DNA from: Homarus americanus
Taxonomy: Eukaryota > Arthropoda > Malacostraca > Decapoda > Nephropidae
DNA length: 64,000 bases
Reading direction: 5' to 3'
Assembly: GCF_018991925.1 (NCBI RefSeq)
Contig: NW_024726235.1
Coordinates: forward strand, 4,229,079 to 4,293,078
A program made the translations under genes and the position numbers. Position 1 is the first letter of the stretch, and each line of letters begins with the position of its first letter. The notes under the pieces were generated by a model. That model saw only the letters and a program-made list of their open reading frames with translations. It did not search any database and was not told the origin of the DNA. Positions 32,277 through 41,618 of this stretch are shown piece by piece.

Positions 32277-32335
32277 ACGAAATGTAAGAGGATGCACTTA
32301 GGTCATACAAACAGTAGGGATGCGTAGCACATGTT
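32277..32335 (+). pseudogene. Small CR1-like LINE fragment on the opposite strand
   Basis: CACGAAATGTAAGAGGATGC and ACTTAGGTCATACAAACAGT match the CKRMHLGRTN coding stretch of the main LINE copy. The orientation is opposite to the two fragments just before it. Confidence 0.55.
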
Positions 32336-32933
32336 GTAATGATCATGATAATAGCTAACCTGAAAACCTTAAGGATTCATATTACGCTCAAACGTCCACA
32401 AAACCTTCTGAGTCCCCCAGTGGAAACGTCCCCCGTTTTCTCTGTTTCCCCTGTCTTTGTCTTATGGGAACTTGGAATATAATCCACGGATTCAGTAGCA
32501 GACGCTGTATGTTGGGACCTGTTGCCATCCAACCCTTTGTAATCAATTTAATTTTGCTTTTGATAGCTGAGTCAGAGCATTGTTAGTGAAGATAATAGTA
32601 GAGAATGAAAATGAGTTCACAGTCTCAGTTTCAACGTCCGAGTGTACCGTAAATTAATTCATCGGAATAGGAGTAGGTGGACTCCCTGGCCTAGTTTGAG
32701 TGAGGGCCCCGCGGGCATTTCTACCGTTAGTGAGTGCCCGTCCCTTCATCCATACAGGTATGCCATTCCACGCTGTGTTGTAATTTGCCCTTCTTTAAAT
32801 GATTTGACCCAATTAATAGTTGATTGTGCAAGTGTTACAGTAACGTAGTTGATATGCTCTGAGTGAAGTCATATTTACGTCTTTAACGTTCCCTGAAACG
32901 TGATGTTGTTGTCACAGTTAGTGAGTGCCCGTC

Positions 32934-33033
32934 NNNNNNNNNNNNNNNNNNNNNNNNNNNNNNNNNNNNNNNNNNNNNNNNNNNNNNNNNNNNNNNNNNN
33001 NNNNNNNNNNNNNNNNNNNNNNNNNNNNNNNNN
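32934..33033. other. Assembly gap (100 N)
   Basis: Exactly 100 unknown bases, the usual size for a gap of unknown length. It lies inside the LINE-rich part of the spacer, directly before another LINE fragment. Confidence 0.99.
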
Positions 33034-33430
33034 ATGTCCCAACGGGATAAAGAAACAGCATTAATAGATATCGAATGTAAAAAGGACCAGGGAGTGTATG
33101 TTGACAACGAACTGAAGTTCTCAGGCCATTGTGAAAAGAAAGCGAGTCAAACAACTAAACTAGTAGGTCTTATAAGAGTGAGGTGCTTCCCCGTCTGGAG
33201 TACTGTCACACCATCTTGTCCCCGAGATATGCTAGAGACTGTGAGTGCATACACTTAGGCACCTCAGCTACCCTGCGAGATTAGAGCGCCTGCAGTTGCC
33301 TATATAGCTTATACTACAGACGGGCAAAAGGGAACCTAATTGAGGTGTATAATCATCTCAAAGGGCACTACTCAGTCAAGTGTCCATACCTGAAGCTGTC
33401 AAAGACAAGAATTAAACTGATGTCAAGTAC
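33034..33430 (+). pseudogene. CR1-like LINE fragment with internal deletions
   Basis: MSQRDKETALIDIECKKDQG and YVDNELKFSGHCEKK match the middle of the main copy. A deletion then joins this to the CFPVWSTV region, and later YRRAKGNL and HLKGHYSVKCPYL read in other frames. The start is cut by the assembly gap. Confidence 0.8.
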
Positions 33431-33839
33431 TCAGAATGACCCTACATTGTGGGAGGGGCTTATAACAGACGTATCAACTTCTACCACTTAGATTCTTAAG
33501 ATAAGTAGACTGACACTTCCCTTCCGGATAATTAATTACTTTCTAAAATACAAAACTTATAACGATGTTTATATACGCATCGGAATCTCTGATGTTCACT
33601 AATCAAAATGATCTAATTTAAGTAGCAATCTTAAGACTCGGGGTATCCCTAGGGACGACGTCAATGATACCTCATTTCTTACAGTAGACTCTACACTGAC
33701 TTATATTGACAATTTTATTGGCAGCAAACACAGTTGAAGCTTTCAACATCACTCACAAGGAATCTTGAATACTTCATCTCTACTCATACATATCTAATGG
33801 ACTATATTATAAATGTGTTCTCTCAATTTTAAATTTACG

Positions 33840-33915
33840 AACAGAGACGTGATCGATCGCCCAAGCGGCTAACGAGCTGATCAGTGATGAGGAGGATGAA
33901 AGTAAAATGAGCTAC
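33840..33915 (+). repeat. CR1-like LINE 3' terminal tail
   Basis: ACAGAGACGTGATCGATCGC followed by CCAAGCGGCTAACGAGCTGA and a GATGAAAGTAAAATGA tail matches the end of the copy at 35826-35965. Confidence 0.75.
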
Positions 33916-34039
33916 TTGAGAAATACCCGAGTTTCTGCGGTAGTGCTTAATAGAAAATGGAGGACTCAGGCCTCCTGAAGCGGTTAGAGCATGGACGTCT
34001 TAACTGGGGAACTCAACAGTTCGTTGTCATCATACACAC

Positions 34040-34480
34040 TGTAGTGGATTTCTCCCCTACAAACGCTTGTCGCTGAGTAGCCGACCCCGCGAATTCCCCA
34101 GTGTATGCCTCGTAGTCTAGGTCAACCAGCGTCGCCATACATCACGGAGGTCAACTATTAAGCCACACCTACCTCCGCTATAAAAGACCTGACCTCGTGG
34201 TGACCACTCTCCTCTTCTAGCTACAGCCGCAGCAAGGAACACCACCTCCTCCGCCGCTGCCTGGCGGTCCTCGCTCCCGCCGGCGAGCATGGTGACCCAC
34301 AAGCTTGTCCTCCTCTGAGCACCCTCACCAACCAGCTCTCTCTACTCAACGCTTGTAACCGCGCTGCCTTCCCAGCACCAAGCTGCATTGTACATCCAAT
34401 ACAATATGTATACAGAGAGCACATTGTGAGTTTCCTTTCTCCATCCCATCCTGAGTGTGAACCAAACAACTTATTCCCCA
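34040..34480 (+). repeat. Solo LTR of the same LTR retroelement family
   Basis: It begins TGTAGTGGATTTCTCCCC, has the conserved CCCCAGTGTATGCCTCGT and the TATA-like CTATAAAAGACC, and ends TTATTCCCCA. No internal region or second LTR is adjacent, so it is most simply a solo LTR left by recombination. A clean target duplication was not seen. Confidence 0.8.
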
Positions 34481-34885
34481 CAACAGCCAGGTCCTTTTCA
34501 CATTCGGTCTATATTAATGTTAACTGATAATGTGAGAATACTATGCATTTAATCTGATGATGCCAACTAAGACACTAAAATAAAAGCCAAAAATAGACTC
34601 AAATGTACACATTTTTAACCAGATATACGTTCACTTAATTAAGGTACAAAATTATTTCCAATTATAATTCATACCACAGTTTTGTTTGGTAATGATGGTG
34701 AATGTAAAGTTGGTTAGTGAAACATCTCATTGTAATTTTGATGCATTTTTGGTGTGTTTTTTTGCTTTGGAAATGTCTAGCAGGTATTGTGTATTCTTAC
34801 AATCATCATTTATTATTAATATTCATCACGCGAACCTTACAAGAACTAATCTGGACACTGTTAGATGAGGTATTAATACCATGGG

Positions 34886-35860
34886 GTACCGCAGGGTAGT
34901 GTATTGGGCCCGCTGTTGTTTGTTTGTTTCATAAATGATATGCCTGACGTTGTACACTCCTCCATACAAATGTTTGCCGATGACGCCAAGTTATTTCGGG
35001 AAATTAAGAACCAAGCGGACTGTGAAGAGCTGCAGAAGGACCTCTGTGGGCTCCAGGAATGGTCGAAGGAATGGCTGCTGAGATTCAATGTCACGAAGTG
35101 TAAGAGGATGCACCTGGGGCGTACCAACGGTAAGGAGGCGTACCATATGTCCCAACGGGATGAAGAAAATGTACTAGTTGAGACTGTGTGTGAGAAGGAC
35201 CTAGGTGTGTATGTTGACAATGAGCTGAAGTTCTCGGGCCATTGTGAGAAGAAGGTAAATCAGGCAAATAAATTATTGGGTCTTATAAGAAGGTCGTTCA
35301 GATATCTAGACGGTCCGTCCCTCGTGACGATCTTCAGGAGTGAAGTGCTTCCCCATCTGGAGTACTGTCACCCCATCTGGTCCCCGAGATATGCTAGGGA
35401 CTGTCAGTTGGTTGAAAATGTTCAAAGGAGGGCCACCAAGCTGGTGCCTGCACTTCGGCATCTCAGCTACCCTGCGAGATTGGAGCGCCTGAACTTGCCT
35501 AGCTTATACTACAGACGGGCAAGGGGGGACCTAGTTGAGGTTTATAAGCATCTCAGGGGGCACTACTCAGTTGAGTGTCCTTACTTGGAGCTGGCGGACG
35601 CTCGCCCCACAAGGGGTCACAGCTCAAGATTGAAGAAGCCGCAAGTCCGGAAAACCGTGAGGGCAAACTTTTTCGGAGTGAGGGTTGTAAACTCTTGGAA
35701 CAATCTACCAGAAAGTGTTGTGACGGCACCGAGTGTGAGCTCTTTCAAGAGAAGACTTGACCAACACTGGAGCGGGTTCAGGTACATTCAGGAGCCGGTG
35801 CATGCCCAGTATTTGCCAACAGTGCGTGACAGAGACGTGACCGATCGCCCGGGCGGCTAG
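34886..35860 (+). pseudogene. CR1-like non-LTR retrotransposon, 5'-truncated reverse-transcriptase ORF
   Basis: The open frame starts inside the RT domain at VPQGSVLGPLLFVCFINDMP. It continues through the catalytic FADD box (FADDAKLFREI) and LQEWSKEWLLRFNVTKCK, and through the C-terminal LINE region with LPHLEYCHPIWSPR, RRATKLVP and VVNSWNNLPESVV. About 325 codons are open to a TAG at 35858-35860. The amino-terminal RT half and the endonuclease are missing, as usual for a 5'-truncated LINE copy. The remaining frame has no stop, so this is the youngest copy in the window. The tail GTGACCGATCGCC... and GATAAAAGTAAAAAAAGTAA follows to 35965. The clade is inferred from layout. Confidence 0.88.
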
Positions 35861-35968
35861 CGAGCCGACCTTTTGGTGAAGAATATAAAGGAAAAGAGTC
35901 GTGACCGATCGCCCAAGCGGCTAACAAGCCGATCAGTGGCGAAGAGGATAAAAGTAAAAAAAGTAAAA
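35861..35968 (+). repeat. 3' untranslated tail of the CR1-like LINE
   Basis: Two tandem copies of the terminal motif (GTGACCGATCGCCCGGGCGG and GTGACCGATCGCCCAAGCGG) are followed by AAGTAAAAAAAGTAAAAGT. A repeated 3' end of this type is typical of CR1-group LINEs. Confidence 0.75.
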
Positions 35969-36016
35969 GTATGGCAGTGATGTAACAAATATTTGAAGGT
36001 CTATTTTGTTACTTGT

Positions 36017-36110
36017 ACTTATATCATGGTAAGGAGACGTACTTATATCATGGTAGGAGACGTACTTATATCATGGTAGGAGACGTACTTATATCATGGT
36101 AGAAAGACGT
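36017..36110 (+). repeat. 23-24 base tandem repeat, four units
   Basis: ACTTATATCATGGTAGGAGA plus CGT is repeated four times with one-base changes, just outside the inner edge of the right duplication arm. Confidence 0.9.
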
Positions 36111-36455
36111 CTGTTATTAGAGAATTTCTTATGCTGGGGTTTAAACGTTCGGTAAAGAGACCAATGAAAAAACTTTTAACAGCTTTCTCGGACTGTCATT
36201 AATTAAATCTTTTTACCGCTTACCACTGTTTGTATACCTACACGTATCTATAGTATCATGTGCTGTATACTCAAGCAATGTAAACATGTATATCGATTTT
36301 ACTGAAATGTAAATGGATAAATAGTTGTTGGCATCTCATGAACTGGCAACTATGGCTGAGACAGGGTGACTATTGTTGCCTCGTACATAGTTACAGTAGT
36401 AAACAACCGTACATGAAAGGAGGAGAGTCTCGTAATAAGAGTTCCAGTCAAGACC

Positions 36456-36533
36456 ATGGCGACAGAAATTTCAGACAAACTGCTTAAAGTAGTGAAAGGT
36501 CTCCGTAATAGTGATAAAGACGACAAAAAACAG
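36456..36533 (+). CDS. Gene B exon 1
   Basis: The ATG lies in CAAGACCATGGCGACAG, the same context as gene A. Twenty-six codons end CAG before GTATGG. Compared with gene A there are four extra codons near the start (TEIS region). The exon is followed by intron sequence that still aligns to gene A for about 200 bases. Confidence 0.7.
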
Positions 36534-39500
36534 GTATGGTCAATAATAATGTATGTTGTCAGGGCTACTATACTGTATAATTGTAAAATATAAAGGATTG
36601 ACTGACTACTGTACTTGGATTTTATTCTTGCCAAGGATGGACATGACAGCTGCACCTAATGTATATAAATATATACCTAGTTGATGATGACTGACGTGCT
36701 GTCAATTAACACTGCCACATGGAACAACTCATTCAATCAGAGCATCGTCCTCATATCTGAGTGTTGGAGACCACTAAACATTCTCGGGGTATTAGCGTTT
36801 CGGTCATGCAGCGAATTTAGGTTAGGTTAGGTTGGGTTGGGTTGGCTTGGGTTTGTTTTTTGGGTTAGGTTAGGTTAGGTTGCATTAAAATTGTCCTTTT
36901 CTGATGGAAAATAGGTGCACGACCAAAACGATAATTTTACCTAGTCTGGCAGTTTTTACCAATCCTCTAATGTTTTGTAACTTTCTTAGGAACCTTTTTT
37001 TTTAAATTTCATTCATTCATCACAGTCTCTGCCTTCCCCTGTCTTTCTGTTGTTATCCCCCCATCCCTAATTCTTTCTCTAAATTTTTACTATTCTTAGT
37101 ACTTCATCAATTGTTTACCTGTCAGTGTATCTTATTCTTAGCATTTGTTTATAACAACACTTCTTTCTGGTGTCTGCTGAAAGTGTCCATGCATCTGACC
37201 CATTCACTAGTTCTTGCCATATAAAGCTTTTAGCTGCCGTTTTTCTCAAATTGAAGTTAATGTCTCTTTTCATTAGGTCTTTTAGATTAGTAAATGCACT
37301 TTTGTGTGCCCTATTCTTTTTTTGGTTTCTTCCGTACATCAACCACCACAGGTAATTTTAGCTATCTGTACTTCCCAAACACACATAATTTTCTACATGT
37401 TTATGTAACCTGTTGCCTATGATAATTTTATTTTAGGATTTATATCCAATTTGGAAACGACCATTATTTTCATCTTTACAGCATTGACTCTTTGACCATA
37501 TTTTTCACCTTTTTCCACTTATCTAGTACTTTGTTGATTTGAGTCCATCACTGACCAAACTGAAACAATCCACTTAGCATTGTCATGCCTGAATATACTG
37601 TACAGTATATACAGTGTATTACCCAGTGGTCATTTCTGCTAAAACCAGACAATGTTTAATAATGCTTATAACAAGCTTCAATGTTTCCTCAAAATGTTCA
37701 TGACTAAAGGAAGCCCAAAGCAGATCTAAAGATACAGTACTGTGCTGCCTTTTGTAAATTTTTGAATTTTTTAGCCAATGGTCCCCAGGTAAGGACCCTG
37801 ATGTACCTATGTTCCACTGAACATCAACATCACTGTCTTACAGCCATTTTCCACTTTTGTTTGGGTTAGTCTTGTTTAGCCTCTCCAGGCTGCCATCAGG
37901 TAGATTTGAAGCAATTTTACAGCTGGAGGACCTTCCTATCACCAACCCTCTTTTAGAGAGTGAATGACCTTATCACCAACCCTCTTTTATCTGGTGGATG
38001 ACCTTCTTATCACCAACCCACTTTAAGAGAGTGGATGATCTTCCTTTCACCAACCCACTTTTAGAAAGTGGAACTAGGCATATGTAGCGCTTCCAAGCTC
38101 CCTCTTATGTGGCAAGACAGGGTCACAACTCCTGAAGTACAGTATTCAAAGATTAAATGACCAAATACACTGATTTAACATTAATACAATACTGTATCTT
38201 ATAATATAAGTAAACCATATCCCACAAGGCCAAGGAGCAGGGAGTGAAATGGTGGAGTGGTTGATGTCTTGGGGTGACTCAGTGTGTCTCCAAATTTAGT
38301 ATTTTCAGTTCACCAGCAATGCTTAGATGCTGAAGCACTAATTTTGTTCTTGCATCATTACCTCTTGCTCTTGTGAAGTTGTGATATAATAGGAGTACAG
38401 AAATACTGTACTACATTACTCCCAGAAATGTACACAGAATAACAATCAGAATGTACAATAGTTTCTGTGTGGATGTCAGTCACACAAGAATAACCCGGTA
38501 TAATGCATCCTTCTTTCTTCACACAGCCAAACTGTGGAATGCTCTGTGTTTCCATACTCCTACAATCTGTCTCACTTCAAAAAGCTGGTTTTCCAGCTTC
38601 TTTGTGATGTCCACAAAAATACAAATATAGCGTTATACTAGCTACAGTATAGCTGTACTGCTACTGTATATTTTTCATGAAACTTAATTATAATGGGTAT
38701 CACAGTTTTAAAATACTGTACACAGAACAGGGCCATGATAGCCATTTTAGTCCTCACCCATATTTCCTGTCTGTCTACTGTACCATTTTTAGTTCCTCTG
38801 TTCCCATTTTATAATGGAAAGGTAATTAAAACCATCCAAATTGAATCAACTCAATTTAATATTGAAGACTCCTGTCGTCCAGAATAAGTTACAAATATTG
38901 GATCACCAAAAGATGAGATCCAAGCTTATTTCACTTAAGATTAACCACCCTAATTCTATTCTACTTAACCTACCCACCCTTAGGTATTACAGTCCTGTAT
39001 TAGGGTGAAAAATTAAGATGAAATAGGCTGGGAGGGAGGGATAACCTTCAGGTTATCTCAAATATTTGGTACTCTAAGGAACCCATAAAAAATTTCATGC
39101 TCCCCCAACACCTTTGGTAAAAAACATGTTTGCTTCTTCCATGTACAGAACAGTACATAAATAAACTTAACACAGTTAATTTTTTAATACAGTATGTAAT
39201 AGAATTATTAATACTGTACATATGTATTGCCAATATAGAGATTTAGAGGAATGCAATAATTCAAAATGAAGGTTGTCCGTGTTGGAGGCAGGTGTGTGGC
39301 ACTCATCGATGTGGTGTCTCATTGTGATGTGACACCCGCCTCCTCCACTTTCTGCCTTACATCCGTCACAACCTTAACTTGTATCGCCGCCTTAAGTATT
39401 CTGTTACTGTACCATCATAACCACCTACCGTGACATTGACAAGTTCACTCCGGCTGTAAGTTGTAACCACAACTGACCAATGACGAGAGCGCTGTGTTGG

Positions 39501-41618
39501 GGGGTAGTGACAGTCAAGTCTTATTGGTGGATACAGTCGTGCACTCTTTGAGTACTGAGGGTGAAAACAATGGGTCAGTCTGTAATGTAATGTGAGAAAG
39601 GAAGAGAACAAACATAACCAGAGTTTAATCTTGACACTGACTGAAAGTTTCAGTTTCTCAGTCATCATTGAGGAACTGAATTACATAAGTAACATAAAAC
39701 AGTTTATGATATGTGTGGCATTGGTGATAAATAGGGTGAACGGAACAGAATTCACTTTTACTTACTGTAATAAATTATAAATTTTAGATCAACAACCAAA
39801 TTACATTTAATAACTACTGTATTTAAATAATTGAAAGGAGAAAAGGTGATTTGTTCATAATACTGTGGGGTGGTGTTCAACTCTACCGGCCCCATAGAAT
39901 TGCAGTACACATAAACATTTATTTTATAATTTTATCAGTGTCATCTCAACCACCATAGACAAAGCTGTATTCGTGTATGGCGTTACAGTAAATTGTGTCC
40001 ATTGGGTAGTGTGGGCTTTGTGTGTGGGTGAATTAGTCTTGCATGTTTGTTTTCTGTTGAATTCAGTTGATACAATACAGTACGTGGCTCAAAAATCACT
40101 GATAAAACATTAAAAAAAAAAAACCTGTATTGAAAGAATTCATTTCTGGCTGAGACTGGCTCCTATTGTCCTTGTATTTACAGCTGAAGAGGAAGATGGT
40201 GAGCTTCAAAGATAATTGCTTGCATCTTGGTGTTGTCTCTTATTGAGTTTAATATCCAAAGTTGTCATTAAAGTTCTTGTGAATCATTGCAGGAACTAAA
40301 ACACTGACTGACTGGCTATAAATGCCTCACACATAGACCAGGGAGTGTGACCATTATTCTTTTAACATACTGTACCGTGCTGCTTGTTCCTTCTTGGCAT
40401 TATTCAGACATCATTACTTTGTCACCTCAGCCAGAAAATTACTGTCATCATCTCTCAGTTGTCTGTCAACTAATTTCTTACTCTTACTGCTTCTATTGAT
40501 AATTTAATTTGTTACCCCCTCAGTGATCAGTTGGTTTAATGTGGACTTTTTTAAGATCCTCAAATACCCCTGTACATTAAGTTTTGTACTGTGTGATCTA
40601 TAATTTTCATCTGGATATTGAGATGTTTGCCGACCAGTACCGGTAATGCCTTTATTGGACTGCAAAGAGGCTAGTAATATGTTTTGCAAGAAACTTGTGA
40701 ATATAAAACCTTTGTTGATAATATTCACTGCAACACAAATACTGTAACATTACAAGAGCACTGTACTGTACATGTACCTTGTTTCTTGTAAAGGTTAGAT
40801 ATGGGTCTTATGAATTTAGAAATCTCTCTAATTTGTTGCCTTGCATTTATGCTGTGTTCACACGTACTGTACCATAATTTTTTTCATGCCTCCTCGGGTG
40901 CAGCGAGGTGTTCCTGCAAATAAAAAAGAATTGGAAGAGTGGCGTCAGATTCAAGAATTCTGTAAACTACCCAAAAGAGGACAGGAGGCTTTTTTCAGGT
41001 AAGGATGACTACTTTTCAAACTTTAAATAGCAGTACAGTCGTGGAATACAAACCAAATGTGAAGTACAGGAGTGGAATACAAACCAAATGTGAAGTACAG
41101 GAGTGGAATACAAACCAAATGTGAAGTACAGGAGTGGAATACAAACCAAATGTGAAGTACAATATGGTATTGATAATTGCTGTGAAATTAGATTATTGTC
41201 TTTGCATTGCAGGTTTCTTCGAGATGACTTTTACCCAGAAGATAAAGATATAGTAGATGTACCTGTTACAGCCAAAAATATGACTACTATCTCAGGAAGG
41301 TACCAGTTTTGGCTGAAGTATCAAGGATTCGAAGTAGGAAATATTATTGAGTTGTATGTGTATAGAAAAATGCCTCGTAATGATGAAGTGGATGAGCGAG
41401 GGCCATGTTTTAATGATGCAATGAAATGCCACGATACGTATAAAGGCAATGGAGGTACATCTAACATGAAAGATTACTTGGAGGAAACAGAAAAGGACGC
41501 GGAGAGAGTAGATACGTTTGTAAGTGGCTTAGTAGAAGCAATGGAGCCAGAGTTACGCACATACTTTCAATCTTTCTTGAAAGATCTTGATGACAAATTG
41601 AAACCGGTGAAAGCATAA
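36456..41618 (+). CDS. Gene B: three-exon gene for a small CARD-like protein (about 192 residues)
   Basis: Exons are 36456-36533 (26 codons, MATEISDKLLKVVKGLRNSD...), 40904-40998, and 41213-41618 ending in TAA. All junctions are GT-AG with phases matching gene A. Exon 2 encodes RGVPANKKELEEWRQIQEFC and KLPKRGQEAFF, a CARD-like helix pattern ending in the RG..AF signature. The last exon encodes RFLRDDFYPEDKDIVDV, then RYQFWLKYQGFEVGN, then a ten-residue insertion relative to gene A (around MPRNDEVDERG), and a mostly helical, charged C-terminus. No signal peptide or membrane segment is seen. It is the head-to-head paralogue of gene A, with about 11.7 kb between start codons. A role in death-fold signalling or immunity is inference. 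The frame is fully open. Confidence 0.72.
36826..36890 (+). repeat. TTAGG-like degenerate repeat in gene B intron 1
   Basis: GGTTAGGTTAGGTTGGGTTG and a second GGTTAGGTTAGGTTAGGTTG stretch. This is the arthropod telomere-type unit, interstitial and degenerate. Confidence 0.6.
36945..37342 (-). pseudogene. RTE-like/endonuclease LINE, reverse-transcriptase C-terminal remnant
   Basis: On the minus strand the reading MKRDINFNLRKTAAKSFIWQ, then NGSDAWTLSADTRKK, then KQMLRIRYTDR is followed by a stop and TIDEVLRIV. The order (L-TK-R), (YGSEAWTL), (RMLRI-W-DR-TNEEVL) is the conserved C-terminal RT/connection region of APE-type LINEs. A stop inside the TDR-TIDEVL motif and several changed key residues show it is dead. 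The 3' tail runs to about 36945 and recurs at 19395-19600. Confidence 0.75.
37927..38072 (+). repeat. Approximately 40-base tandem repeat, about four units
   Basis: Units contain GACCTTC-TATCACCAACCC followed by CTTTTA-AGAGTG. They differ by indels and substitutions, so the array is old. It lies in intron 1 of gene B. Confidence 0.75.
38900..39057. mobile_element. Inverted-repeat miniature element, GGATCACC family
   Basis: GGATCACCAAAAGATGAGAT at the left and AACCTTCAGGTTATC at the right, with inner AAGCTTATTTCACTTAAG against AAGATGAAATAGGCT. A diverged copy of the family seen at 19124 and 27861. Confidence 0.6.
39265..39725. other. Block strongly conserved between the two arms (intron 1 of gene B)
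   Basis: Right-arm counterpart of 16920-17380. On the minus strand 39668-39366 is open for 100 codons and ends LVNVTVGGYDGTVTEYLRRR, but the left copy has a stop in the same frame. Either one copy has decayed or the conservation is not protein-coding. Confidence 0.5.
40904..40998 (+). CDS. Gene B exon 2 (CARD-like core)
   Basis: The acceptor is GGGTGCAG|CGAGG. The upstream alternative acceptor of gene A is lost here (CAG to CGG). Thirty-one codons plus two bases end TTTTTCAG before GTAAGG. The exon is four codons shorter than in gene A. Confidence 0.75.
41041..41164 (+). repeat. 31-base minisatellite in gene B intron 2, four units
   Basis: GTGGAATACAAACCAAATGT plus GAAGTACAGGA is repeated four times almost perfectly (starts at 41041, 41072, 41103 and 41134). 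Gene A intron 2 has only one related unit. The repeat makes a spurious open frame running into exon 3. Confidence 0.95.
41213..41618 (+). CDS. Gene B exon 3 (terminal coding exon)
   Basis: The acceptor TTTGCATTGCAG is identical to gene A. The exon encodes R plus 134 residues to TAA. Blocks EDKDIV and RYQFWLK are identical to gene A even at third positions, while neighbouring codons differ mostly at amino-acid-changing positions. Relative to gene A there is a ten-residue insertion containing PRNDEVDERG. Confidence 0.75.

Noticed and set aside
34886..34903. Start of the LINE frame as a real initiation site
   Set aside because: The coding similarity continues upstream to VPQGSVLG without an ATG, so this is a 5' truncation rather than a gene start.
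41103..41212. Upstream extension of gene B exon 3 as an independent 171-residue gene
   Set aside because: The extra residues come from the 31-base minisatellite; the conserved acceptor at 41211-41212 and gene A show the exon begins at 41213.
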